A DNA stretch of 37,170 nucleotides from Nitrospinota bacterium (GTDB lineage Bacteria > Nitrospinota > Nitrospinia > JACRGO01). A model generated the notes under the pieces. That model ran no database searches. It was not told the DNA's origin and saw nothing but the letters and a program-made list of their open reading frames with translations. The translations under genes and the position numbers were made by a program. The stretch covers positions 1-37,170 of the forward strand of contig JACRGO010000192.1 of assembly GCA_016212295.1 (NCBI GenBank). Direction: 5' to 3'. This document shows positions 14,838 to 22,955 of this stretch, in pieces. How positions within the stretch are numbered: the first letter of the stretch is position 1; each line of letters opens with the position of its first letter.

Positions 14838-16208
14838 ATGCTTATTCCCTTAAAGCGATTCGCGTATCGCTTCTACCGGTCTTCCAGTTCACTCCAGTAC
14901 CGGCTGCTAAGAAGATTCACTCCAGGCGGACTGCTGGCAATGTCGGCCATGTCCGCCTCGGTCTTGATTGGCCTGGACACCAACCGCAATCTGGCCCACC
15001 AAATCTTTACTCTCCTGTTTTCCCTCATGGCAATTTCGGTTGTGGCCGTACGACGCTTCCGTGGACGTTTTTTCGTACGCCGCGAACTGCCTCGATACGG
15101 GACCGTGGGGGAAAAGGTATCGTACAAAATAACCGTCCATAACCAGACAAGTAAATTTCAAAAGGGACTTTTCCTGAGGGAGGAACCCGCTGATCCGCGT
15201 CCCTCCTTCGATGAGTTTTTCAATGCCAGGGAGCCTGGCGAGGAGAAGCGGAACTGGGTTGACCGTACCCTGGGCGCTTACCGGTGGAGTTGGCTGATAT
15301 CTCAAAAACAGCTTGCGGACCTCAAGGACCAATCCCTGCCAAGCCTGCTTCCAAACGGCGCAGGCGAGGTCCGGATGGAATTCACTCCCGGGAGAAGGGG
15401 CGTCGTGCGGTTTTCAAGGATATCGATCGGGAAGACCGACCCCCTGGGCCTATTCAGTTCCTTCATCTCCATCCCGGATGAGCAATCGCTGCTCGTCCTC
15501 CCTAAGCGCTACGCAATACCCCGCCTCCAGCTTCCCGGCGCAAGAAAATATCATCAAGGCGGCGTTGCCCTGGCATCAGAGGTGGGCGACTCCGAGGAAT
15601 TCATCGGACTGCGGGACTACCGGCCAGGAGACCCCTTGCGCCACATCCACTGGAAAAGCTGGGCCAGGACCGGAAATCCGGTGGTAAAGGAATTTCAGCA
15701 GGAGTACTTCGCGCGCCACGCTTTGATACTGGATACCTTCACCAGCCCTGGCAACGTGGAACTCTTTGAGGAGGCAGTAGCGGTGGCTGCCTCCTTTGCC
15801 AATGGACTGGAGACGCGTGACGCCTTGCTCGACCTCATGTTCATTGGAGACGAGGCGCATTGTTTCACGGCAGGCAGGAGTCTGGCCTCTCCGGATGGAA
15901 TGCTGGAAATCCTGGCCTCTGTGAAGATTTGCCATGACCGGCCCTTCTCTTCCTTGCGCGACGCCGTATTGAATCGAGCCCCCTTGCTGAGCGGCTGTAT
16001 ATGCATATTGCTTGCTTGGGACGATGAGAGAAAGGACCTCGTGCAGAGGCTCGAGGCGTATGGCGTGTCCCCGACGGTCCTGGTCCTTTCGGACGCTCCC
16101 CTTGATCCGCAAGCAGGCCAAGGCCAAAGGGGAAGCGCGTCAGGGAATTTTCACGCGCTGGAAGTCGGCAAGGTTAAAGAAGGATTAGCGCGACTTAGCA
16201 TAAGATAG
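14838..16208 (+). CDS. DUF58 domain membrane protein
   Basis: The 456-residue protein has two hydrophobic segments near the N-terminus (about 32-48 and 52-71). The DUF58 signature RDYRPGDPLRHIHWKSWART lies at about 259-278, followed by a vWA-like fold with ALILDTF. DUF58 proteins usually work with a MoxR AAA ATPase and a TgpA-type transglutaminase, possibly in envelope protein maturation. The partner transglutaminase follows at 16337, but no MoxR gene is present in the window. The ATG at 14838 is preferred; a TTG at 14817 has no ribosome site. Repeats on both sides separate it from its usual operon context. Confidence 0.9.
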   Translation: MLIPLKRFAYRFYRSSSSLQYRLLRRFTPGGLLAMSAMSASVLIGLDTNRNLAHQIFTLLFSLMAISVVAVRRFRGRFFVRRELPRYGTVGEKVSYKITVHNQTSKFQKGLFLREEPADPRPSFDEFFNAREPGEEKRNWVDRTLGAYRWSWLISQKQLADLKDQSLPSLLPNGAGEVRMEFTPGRRGVVRFSRISIGKTDPLGLFSSFISIPDEQSLLVLPKRYAIPRLQLPGARKYHQGGVALASEVGDSEEFIGLRDYRPGDPLRHIHWKSWARTGNPVVKEFQQEYFARHALILDTFTSPGNVELFEEAVAVAASFANGLETRDALLDLMFIGDEAHCFTAGRSLASPDGMLEILASVKICHDRPFSSLRDAVLNRAPLLSGCICILLAWDDERKDLVQRLEAYGVSPTVLVLSDAPLDPQAGQGQRGSASGNFHALEVGKVKEGLARLSIR

Positions 16209-16330
16209 TTGACAGTGACAAGTGACGAGTAACGAGGGGCAAGGGACAAGGATTTTTGCTTTTAACCGTTAACCGTCAACTGTCAACCGATAACTGAAAC
16301 CTGATCCCTGAAACCTGAAACCTAACCCCT
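16209..16330. repeat. GTGACAAGTGACGAG / AACTGTCAACC / CTGAAACC tandem-like repeat
   Basis: The 128-bp spacer between the DUF58 and transglutaminase genes is made of short near-repeats: GTGACAAGTGACGAGTAACG, then AACCGTTAACCGTCAACTGTC, then CTGAAACCTGATCCCTGAAACC. TGACAGT near the DUF58 stop pairs with ACTGTCA at 16279-16285. It directly precedes the next ATG and supplies no Shine-Dalgarno sequence. Confidence 0.6.
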
Positions 16331-16336
16331 GACTTA

Positions 16337-18322
16337 ATGAACACACCACCTTTTCTAATCAGCGCGGCCTTGCTTTTCTGGGGATGGCACGCCGGCCTCC
16401 TTTTCCTGGCCTCGGTCTGCGCCATTCTTCTTGAGGCGTCGCGCCTTGTCCACCGGCGGTGGGAGTTTTCCACTTCAGTCCTGTGCCGGGTGTGGGACCT
16501 CTGCGCGGTCTTGTTTCTGGCCGCTTTCATTTTTCATTATGCGGCCGAGACGCCCATCGGAGTGTTGATGGGGACAGTGCAATGGCTTCCGCCGGTATTT
16601 CTTCCGATCATGGCGGCCCAGGCTTACGGCGAAAAGGACAAGATGGAGTATAGCGTGTTCTTTCTTCTGCTCCGGAGAATGAAAGGCCGGAGGAAAATGC
16701 CTCAGGAAAAGACGCTTAATATATCCTGGTGTTTTTTCGCCGTGTGCGTGGTTTCAGCAAGCGTCACCGAATATCGCACCCCCTGGTTCTTCATTGGATT
16801 ATGCTGCCTTGCCGCCTGGGCCTTGTGGTCCGCAAGGCCGGGAAGATACTCCGCCTGGACATGGCTTGCCCTGCTGATTATAGCGATGGCGTCCGGTTAC
16901 GGCGGAGGGACCGGCCTTCCGATGCTGCAACGGACCCTGGAGCAAAAATTCGTTGACATGTACGCTCAATATCTGATGGGAAGAATGGACCCCTTCAAGA
17001 CCAGGACCGCCATAGGGGAAGTGGGGGCTCTTAAACTCTCCAACTCCATCCTTTTCCGCGTGGAAGATTTGTCAGGATCAGGCGGCCCGCTCCTGCTAAT
17101 GGAATCAGCTTATAATGTTTACCTCAGGGCGTCATGGTTCGCCATCCGGTCCCCCTTTGCCTCAGAGTCCACCGGACCTGATGGCGCCACATGGTCTCTG
17201 CAAGAAATCTCCCTATCAACCGCTACCCTTTCCATATCCGCTTGGCTCAGGAGGGGCCAAGGGATACTCTCACTGCCAAAAGGAACCATGCTGCTGGAAG
17301 GACTGCCCGTAGGGAGGTTGTGCAAAAATCGCATGGGAGCGGTGAAGGTGGAGAAAGGCCCGGACCTTGTGACCTACCGCGTATCGACCGCCGCTAACTC
17401 CTCGCTGCAAGGCGCGCCTGACGAAACGGACCTTGAGGCGCCGCCCGATGATGCCTCAGCCGTCTCCGCCATAGCCGGGGAACTAGGGCTTGGCTCCATG
17501 CCGCCTGCTGAGGCGCTGAACACGATCAAGTCTTACTTCCAAAAAAATTTCAAATACTCCCTGGATTTAAAACGGAAAAATGCCTGGTCAACCCCGCTCG
17601 ATGACTTTCTCCTCCGCGTCCGCTCTGGCCATTGCGAATACTTCGCCACGGCCACGGTCCTTTTGCTGCGGAAGGCGGGGATCCCGGCGCGCTATGCGGT
17701 TGGTTACATGGCCAGCGAATACAGCGGCCTAGAAAAAAAGCTCATAGTGCGTGGCACGGACGCCCATGCCTGGGCCCTGGCTTATGTAAACGGCCAATGG
17801 CTGGAGGTGGACTCCACCCCTGCTGTATGGGTCCAAAGCGACCGGTCCAAGGGGTCCTTCATGAAGCCCATCTCCGATTTTGCGTCATACATTTATTTTT
17901 TATTTTCCCGGTGGCGTTGGGGCGAGGAAGAGAGCAGTGTTAAAAAATATCTGCTTTACTTGTTGGTTCCGCTTATCCTGGTCCTGGTGTGGAGAATTTA
18001 CTCGCGCACAAAATCAGCGGCCCCGAAGCGTCCCGAGGTGGAAAAGGAAACCGGCCTGCCTTCCCCGGAAGATGAATCCGGGTTCCACAGGATAGAAAAA
18101 CGCCTGATGGAAACCGGCATGGGCCGTATGCCCTGGGAGACTCCTTACAACTGGATCAAGAGGCTTGAGGCGTCGCACATACAGGAAATATCCCGTTCTT
18201 CCCTTGGGCCTATCCTCTCCCTTCATTACCGGAGCAGGTTCGATCCGGTGGGGATTTCCAGGAAAGAAGAAGAGTTTTTGAGGTCGCGCGTGGATGCGTG
18301 GCTGGAAAAGGTCTCCATTTAA
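16337..18322 (+). CDS. TgpA-like membrane transglutaminase (DUF3488/transglutaminase/DUF4129 type)
   Basis: The 661-residue protein has several N-terminal transmembrane helices (about 1-200). A periplasmic region follows, with a transglutaminase domain whose triad is visible: Cys433 (SGHCEYFAT), His477 (TDAHAWA) and Asp492 (EVDSTP). A transmembrane helix at about 537-555 follows, and a cytoplasmic C-terminal DUF4129-like tail contains WETPYNWIKRLE. TgpA in Pseudomonas is an essential inner-membrane protein of this plan. The gene follows the DUF58 gene, matching the common DUF58-TgpA pairing. No Shine-Dalgarno sequence precedes ATG 16337; the upstream bases are repeat. Substrate unknown. Confidence 0.93.
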   Translation: MNTPPFLISAALLFWGWHAGLLFLASVCAILLEASRLVHRRWEFSTSVLCRVWDLCAVLFLAAFIFHYAAETPIGVLMGTVQWLPPVFLPIMAAQAYGEKDKMEYSVFFLLLRRMKGRRKMPQEKTLNISWCFFAVCVVSASVTEYRTPWFFIGLCCLAAWALWSARPGRYSAWTWLALLIIAMASGYGGGTGLPMLQRTLEQKFVDMYAQYLMGRMDPFKTRTAIGEVGALKLSNSILFRVEDLSGSGGPLLLMESAYNVYLRASWFAIRSPFASESTGPDGATWSLQEISLSTATLSISAWLRRGQGILSLPKGTMLLEGLPVGRLCKNRMGAVKVEKGPDLVTYRVSTAANSSLQGAPDETDLEAPPDDASAVSAIAGELGLGSMPPAEALNTIKSYFQKNFKYSLDLKRKNAWSTPLDDFLLRVRSGHCEYFATATVLLLRKAGIPARYAVGYMASEYSGLEKKLIVRGTDAHAWALAYVNGQWLEVDSTPAVWVQSDRSKGSFMKPISDFASYIYFLFSRWRWGEEESSVKKYLLYLLVPLILVLVWRIYSRTKSAAPKRPEVEKETGLPSPEDESGFHRIEKRLMETGMGRMPWETPYNWIKRLEASHIQEISRSSLGPILSLHYRSRFDPVGISRKEEEFLRSRVDAWLEKVSI

Positions 18323-18329
18323 AATAAAG

Positions 18330-18453
18330 GATTTTTTTAGCCGCTAAGGGCGCGAAGATAAGGAAGGTAAAGTCTTTCACGAATTATTCGCGTTTATTTC
18401 GCGATCTTCGCGGCTAATAATCTTTTTGCTTGCAGCCAAAGGCCGCGCCATGC
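18330..18453. repeat. GCCGCTAAGGGCGCGAAG palindrome plus reverse GCGCGGC hairpin
   Basis: TTAGCCGCTAAGGGCGCGAAG (18338-18358) pairs imperfectly with CGCGATCTTCGCGGCTAA (18401-18418). Downstream, TTGCTTGCAGCC AAAGG CCGCGCCATG (18427-18451) is a reverse copy of the ATGGCGCGGC...GCAACCAAA hairpin. Confidence 0.6.
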
Positions 18454-18520
18454 TATTATTTTTTCCCCATTGCGCTCAGGGGAATTTTTAAATTTTAAAC
18501 AATTCATCAAGGAAAAAATC

Positions 18521-19618
18521 ATGAAACGGCTCTATATCTTCATTTTTTTATTTTTTCTGGCGCATTTTTTTCCGAAAACACAGCCTGCCTTTGGAGAAAA
18601 CGCCCTTGAGTGGTTCAAGGCAGTCCAGGTAAACGGCTTCGTGTCTTCCGGCTACACCTATAATTTTAACCGGCCTTCGGATTCCATCAACGGCATCCGC
18701 GTTTTTGACAGGGACGACAACAGCCTTAAGCCGGACGTCGCGGAATTGGTTTTCCAGAAAGAGGCGGCGGACCCCGGCAACGTGGGGTTCAGGGTTGACC
18801 TCAACTATGGGTTTTCGCTGCCGGCCGTGGAGCATGCCGCCGGCGCAGCGCAATCCGATGACTTTGACCTTCAGCAGGTTTATGTTTCCTATAACGCGCC
18901 GCTGGGCAACGGGCTCAAGATCGATTTCGGGAAATTCATCACCCACATGGGGCTGGAAGTGATTGAGGGATATGACGGCTGGAACTATAACTACTCCCGC
19001 TCAATGCTCTTCGGCTGGGCCATTCCTTTCACCCATACCGGACTGCGGGCCTCTTATGAGTTTAATGAGGTTTTTTCCGCGATGGCGATGGTGGTGAACG
19101 GATGGGACAATGTAAAAGACAACAACGACGCCAAAACCCTTTGTCTTCACCTTGGAATCAATCCCTGGGAGGACGTCTCGCTTTCGCTGAATTACATTGG
19201 AGGGCCGGAACAGGCAAACAATGACCAGGACTGGAGACATGGAGTTAACGCGGTCCTGATCATTAAACCCGCCGACCGTTGGGAGCTTCAATTCAACGGC
19301 GATTACGGGATCGAGGAGATGGCATCAAGGAACAATGTGGAGTGGTGGGGTTTAGCGGGCGTTGTCCGCTATGCCTTAACGGATTTTTTCGCCTTGAATC
19401 TGAGGGGTGAATACTTTGACGACACTGACGGCGCCAGGACAGGCATGGGCCAGAAACTATGGGAAATTACCCTGACGCCGGAAATCACTGTAAGCGAACG
19501 CCTTATCCTGCGGCCAGAGTACAGGCATGACGATTCCAACGCTAAATTCTTCAACGATCATGGCGCCCCGGATGACTCGCAGGGCACAATCGCCCTGAAC
19601 GCGATTTATTATTTTTAG
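18521..19618 (+). CDS. Outer-membrane beta-barrel porin (OmpL-like/bbp2 type)
   Basis: The 365-residue protein has a signal peptide (MKRLYIF..., cleavage near AFGEN at about 25). The mature protein is rich in alternating hydrophobic/aromatic strands, including VNGFVSSGYTYNF, LKIDFGKFITHMGLE and RASYEFNEVF. It ends in IALNAIYYF, the C-terminal aromatic signal recognised by the BAM machinery. The pattern fits the putative beta-barrel porin-2 family (OmpL-like), which forms passive outer-membrane channels. The ATG at 18521 is chosen because AAGGAAA lies just upstream and it begins the signal peptide; a longer frame from 18470 adds non-signal residues. Substrate unknown. Confidence 0.88.
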   Translation: MKRLYIFIFLFFLAHFFPKTQPAFGENALEWFKAVQVNGFVSSGYTYNFNRPSDSINGIRVFDRDDNSLKPDVAELVFQKEAADPGNVGFRVDLNYGFSLPAVEHAAGAAQSDDFDLQQVYVSYNAPLGNGLKIDFGKFITHMGLEVIEGYDGWNYNYSRSMLFGWAIPFTHTGLRASYEFNEVFSAMAMVVNGWDNVKDNNDAKTLCLHLGINPWEDVSLSLNYIGGPEQANNDQDWRHGVNAVLIIKPADRWELQFNGDYGIEEMASRNNVEWWGLAGVVRYALTDFFALNLRGEYFDDTDGARTGMGQKLWEITLTPEITVSERLILRPEYRHDDSNAKFFNDHGAPDDSQGTIALNAIYYF

Positions 19619-19654
19619 GTAATAGTTCACTTTGCAAACAGCCACGAAAATCTT

Positions 19655-19842
19655 TAACACACCCCGGCCTTCGGCCACCCCTCTCAAGAGGGGAATTTTT
19701 CAGAGGAAAAAATTTTAAATCGCCGACGGTATGATTTCCCGCGGTTTGCCGCGACGCCTTATTCCTTAAACCCCTATTGAAAGGGCGTCAAAACCTGTTA
19801 ATTCCCCTCTTGAGAGGGGTGGCCGAAGGCCGGGGTGTGTTA
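19655..19842. repeat. 42-bp perfect inverted repeat with 104-bp spacer
   Basis: The left arm at 19655-19696 (starting TAACACACCCCGGCC) is the exact reverse complement of the right arm at 19801-19842. Each arm is itself partly self-complementary: GGCCTTCGGCC, and CCCCTCTCAAGAGGGG. A degenerate half (CACCCCGGCGCTCCGCGCCACCCCTCC order) occurs at 31032-31076. It occupies the gap between the porin and gpmI genes. No gene is seen in the spacer. Confidence 0.85.
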
Positions 19843-19936
19843 GCGGGCTTCTTGGTTTTCATGTATTATTCCGCACCTTGTCCCCTGACAACTGCCCCTT
19901 TTTTACTATTTTACCAAATACCAACAGCCAAAACCC

Positions 19937-21604
19937 ATGAAACTGGAACTGAAAAAACACGAAAAATTCAAGGCCCCTGAAGGCCCCCTCCTCATTGTCA
20001 TAATGGACGGCGTGGGCCTTGGACCGGAAAACGAGGGAAACGCCGTGCGTCTGGCCCACACCCCGAACCTGGGCCGCCTCATGGCCGAGTGTCCCTGGAC
20101 CTCCATCATGGCCCACGGGACCGCTGTCGGGCTGCCATCGGACGCGGACATGGGAAACTCCGAGGTGGGGCACAACGCCATCGGCTCAGGGAAGGTCTGC
20201 GACCAGGGGGCCATGCTTGTGAACAGGTCCCTTGAGTCCGGCGAGCTCTTCCAGGGAGAGACATGGAAATGGCTCGTAAGGGGTGTGGCGGGCGAAGGCC
20301 CCGGCGCAACGGCGGACCAAAGGACCCTCCATATCATCGGACTCCTCTCGGACGGAAACGTCCACTCCCACATAGACCAGATCACAGGCATCATCGACGG
20401 GGCTGACCGCGACGGCGTGAAACGGCTCAGGTTCCACTCCCTATTGGACGGAAGGGACGTCGGGGAGACCTCAGCCTTGTTATATGTGGACCCTATGGAG
20501 GAAAAGTTAAAGGCCATCTCCTCCCGGCCGGACCGGGACTACCGCATAGCCAGCGGAGGCGGCAGGATGTTCATCACAATGGACCGCTATGAGGCGGACC
20601 TCCAGATGGTGAGGCGTGGGTGGGAATGCCACGTTGAGGGAAAGGGGAGACGGTTTAAATCCGCCAGGGAGGCGATAGAGACGTACCGGGCCGAAAAACC
20701 CGAGGCCACGGACCAGTTTCTGCCTGAATTCGTCATCGTTGACGAAGACGGCCCCATAGGCGCCATCCGCGACGGCGACAGCGTGGTCTTCGCTAATTTC
20801 CGGGGGGACCGCGCCATTGAGATCACCCGCGCCTTTGAGGAAAAAGAGTTCTGGGGAATGCCCAGGGAGAGTTATCCAACGGTCCGTTACGCGGGGATGA
20901 TGCAATATGACGGCGACCTGAAGCTGCCCAGGAAGTACCTTGTGGAGCCTCCGGCCATAGCTAACACCATGGGGGAATATCTGGCCAGGAGCGGCTTGGC
21001 CCAATTGGCCATCAGCGAGACCCAAAAGTACGGCCACGTCACCTATTTCTGGAACGGAAACCGCAGCGGCAAATTCGACGACAAGGCCGAGACCTACATA
21101 GAAATTCCATCCGACCTCGTCCCTTTCGAGCAAAGGCCCTGGATGAAGGCCGCTGAGATCACCGACGCCACGATCAGGGAATTGGAAACCGGCAAGTACC
21201 GGCAGGCCAGGATCAACCTGGCCAACGGTGACATGGTGGGCCACACCGGCAAGCTCTATCCGGCCATCCTGGGCGTTGAGGCCGTTGACCTGTGCGTGGG
21301 AAGGCTTTTGGAAACGATCCGGAGGATGAATGGCATCGCCATCATAACCGCGGACCACGGAAATTCCGATGAGATGTTCATGCTGAAAAACGGGGTCGTG
21401 GAGAGGGACAAGGACGGCAAGCCGCAGGCCAAGACTTCCCACACGCTTAATCCCGTTCCCTTCATCATACATGATCCGCGCGGGGCCGGAGGATATGAGT
21501 TGATTAAGGACGCAAAATTCGGCCTCGGCAACATTGCCGCTACTGCCTTGAATCTTATGGGATACCGGACGCCTGAGGGCTTTTATGAATCCATGATAAG
21601 ATGA
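19937..21604 (+). CDS. gpmI: 2,3-bisphosphoglycerate-independent phosphoglycerate mutase
   Basis: The 555-residue cytoplasmic alkaline-phosphatase-fold enzyme interconverts 3- and 2-phosphoglycerate in glycolysis and gluconeogenesis. Visible motifs are VIMDGVGLG (metal ligand Asp24), DMGNSEVGHN with the phosphoserine nucleophile Ser75, LLDGRDVGE, NGDMVGHTG, ITADHGNSDE and KTSHTLNPVPF. It is about 40 residues longer than typical GpmI, with extra sequence in the middle, consistent with the longer subgroup of this family. The ATG at 19937 lacks a Shine-Dalgarno sequence. A weak promoter (CTGACA 19885, TATTTT 19907) would give a leader of about 18 nt. Confidence 0.95.
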   Translation: MKLELKKHEKFKAPEGPLLIVIMDGVGLGPENEGNAVRLAHTPNLGRLMAECPWTSIMAHGTAVGLPSDADMGNSEVGHNAIGSGKVCDQGAMLVNRSLESGELFQGETWKWLVRGVAGEGPGATADQRTLHIIGLLSDGNVHSHIDQITGIIDGADRDGVKRLRFHSLLDGRDVGETSALLYVDPMEEKLKAISSRPDRDYRIASGGGRMFITMDRYEADLQMVRRGWECHVEGKGRRFKSAREAIETYRAEKPEATDQFLPEFVIVDEDGPIGAIRDGDSVVFANFRGDRAIEITRAFEEKEFWGMPRESYPTVRYAGMMQYDGDLKLPRKYLVEPPAIANTMGEYLARSGLAQLAISETQKYGHVTYFWNGNRSGKFDDKAETYIEIPSDLVPFEQRPWMKAAEITDATIRELETGKYRQARINLANGDMVGHTGKLYPAILGVEAVDLCVGRLLETIRRMNGIAIITADHGNSDEMFMLKNGVVERDKDGKPQAKTSHTLNPVPFIIHDPRGAGGYELIKDAKFGLGNIAATALNLMGYRTPEGFYESMIR

Positions 21605-21718
21605 ACCGCCGGGACGCTGTGGCGCGGAGGAAATATATTGATTTAATAAGAAATTTTCCGGGTGTTGTTAAATGAAGATAGCCTGACAGCCTCTCAAGGT
21701 GTGACCCCTGGCGTTCGA

Positions 21719-21747
21719 TTGACAAAATTTTTATTGATTAATATACT
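21719..21747 (+). promoter_or_regulatory. Near-consensus promoter giving a predicted leaderless GTG start
   Basis: TTGACA (21719-21724), exactly 17 nt, then TATACT (21742-21747). The GTG start codon at 21754 comes 6 nt later, at the expected transcription start, with no ribosome site between. Confidence 0.7.
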
Positions 21748-21753
21748 ATAGTC

Positions 21754-21945
21754 GTGGGATTAACGAAAAGACAGAAAGAAAATCTTTCAAAAGCCCTTTT
21801 TGATATAGGTAAATTAACCTTTGTTACCGTAGTCCTGGGACGATTTATTTCAGAAAAACCATTAAATCTATTGATTATAATATCAGGCGCTTTATTTGTC
21901 TTGCTTTGTTTCACTATTGCAATATACTTGGATAAAGGAGAATAA
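21754..21945 (+). CDS. Small two-helix membrane protein
   Basis: The 63-residue protein has a short basic N-terminus (LTKRQKENLSKA), then two hydrophobic helices (about 18-30 and 37-58), and a charged end. Similar small proteins of this pattern occur widely as hypothetical proteins next to a second, smaller membrane protein, as here. The GTG start is supported because the conserved-looking LTKRQKE segment begins there and a near-consensus promoter ends 6 nt upstream. Function unknown. Confidence 0.75.
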   Translation: MGLTKRQKENLSKALFDIGKLTFVTVVLGRFISEKPLNLLIIISGALFVLLCFTIAIYLDKGE

Positions 21946-21946
21946 C

Positions 21947-22063
21947 ATGGATCTTGTAATATTTTTTTCTATTTTCATTGTGCTGCTCATTATCTTTGGC
22001 GGCTATGTTTATTACCAGGACCATAAGAAATCTCTTACCCCATCCAAAAAAAAGCATGCATGA
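21947..22063 (+). CDS. Tiny single-helix membrane protein (38 residues)
   Basis: The ATG at 21947 follows the upstream stop codon by 1 nt, and AAAGGAG lies 6-7 nt before it. The frame gives MDLVIFFSIFIVLLIIFGG, then YVYYQDHKK and a basic tail: one transmembrane helix with a cytoplasmic positive end. Spacing and ribosome site make it an operon partner of the 63-residue protein, and the two may form a complex. Function unknown. Confidence 0.75.
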   Translation: MDLVIFFSIFIVLLIIFGGYVYYQDHKKSLTPSKKKHA

Positions 22064-22121
22064 CTTTTTAGTAGCAACAGTCGAAGCATCCGCATTCCGC
22101 ATTCCCAAATCCGCAATCCAA

Positions 22122-22553
22122 TCACTGTCCGCCGCGAACGCACCGGACATGGAAGTAGAGTGACTTATCGTTGTAGTAGGTGTTGCCATTGCGGAAATAG
22201 ACGTGCCACGCGAGGGACGTGCTGGACGCGTAGGTGGTGCTTGACCAATAGTTGGACGAATTCACATTGGGGAAATAAACAGTGTCAATGGCGGGGTTGT
22301 TTTTGTCATAATTCACAATGGACACGAGTTCCTTTTTGTCCGGCAGCCGCCAGTCGAACTTTCCGGCAAGTCCGAGGCCCTCGCAATAGGATATGGCGGA
22401 CTTCCAGGCCATTGCGCCCCCTTCGGTCTTCTGCCATGTAAGCCCGGTGTAAGTGTCCGTTACCGTGTAGTTTCCATAGTCCAGGAAGTTTCCGGCAAAG
22501 GCGTCGGCCATTGCCAGAAACGCGGCCAAGATAAAGAATACCCGCTTTTTCAT
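22122..22553 (-). CDS. DUF1566 (Lcl C-terminal-like) exported protein
   Basis: The 143-residue protein has a signal peptide (MKKRVFFILAAFLAMADAFA). It has a single DUF1566 domain with TGLTWQKTEGGAMAWKSAISYC, WRLPDKKEL and NYWSSTTYA, and ends in HVRCVRGGQ. This fold is related to C-type-lectin/FGE-like exported domains and is often found on the cell surface; function is unknown. GAGGAGG 8 nt before ATG 22553 supports the start. The next minus-strand gene upstream is an FGE-fold protein with a similar C-terminal FRCV ending, but repeats separate them. Confidence 0.85.
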   Translation of the reverse strand: MKKRVFFILAAFLAMADAFAGNFLDYGNYTVTDTYTGLTWQKTEGGAMAWKSAISYCEGLGLAGKFDWRLPDKKELVSIVNYDKNNPAIDTVYFPNVNSSNYWSSTTYASSTSLAWHVYFRNGNTYYNDKSLYFHVRCVRGGQ

Positions 22554-22639
22554 CCTTTTGCCTCCTCATCTCCGTACCGATATAAAACATGGATTAGAAC
22601 AGCATGGGCACGATGCATCGTGAGGGACGCTGCATCGCG

Positions 22640-22915
22640 GCGGTTATTAACTCCAGCCTTCAGGCTGGAGTCTGCGAATAAGCCCTGAATAGCAGCAATT
22701 CTCGGTGAAACACGAAAGGCTTGAGATTCTTCGCTTTGCTCAGAATGACAGCCACAAACTTTCGTAATGTCATTCTGAAGAAGCGAAGCGACTGAAGAAT
22801 CTCCTGCAATTTTCACCGGGAATTGCTGCCTGAATAGATCTTTGCCTGGCAAAAAAATCATGGCTGAAGCCGGGTGGTTGTTTCCGTTTCTCCGCCATGA
22901 ATGGCGGAGTTATTA
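22640..22915. repeat. Nested palindromic repeats including a TGTCATTCTGA element
   Basis: Three units are visible. CTCCAGCCT/AGGCTGGAG hairpin at 22651-22670. A larger nested element has outer arms GCAGCAATTCTCGGTGAAA (22692-22710) and TTTCACCGGGAATTGCTGC (22811-22829, one mismatch) and inner arms GAGATTCTTCGCTTTGCTCAG (22723-22743) and TGTCATTCTG...GAAGAATCTC (22768-22803). A CTCCGCCAT/ATGGCGGAG hairpin lies at about 22890-22909. No gene is seen in 22554-22955. Confidence 0.75.
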
Positions 22916-22955
22916 AAAACCAATCGTGAGGAAATGCCGCGCTATGAAGATAATT

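Noticed and set aside
16209-16330. CRISPR-like array of short repeats
   Set aside because: Units are unequal and only a few bases long, with no regular spacers and no cas genes.
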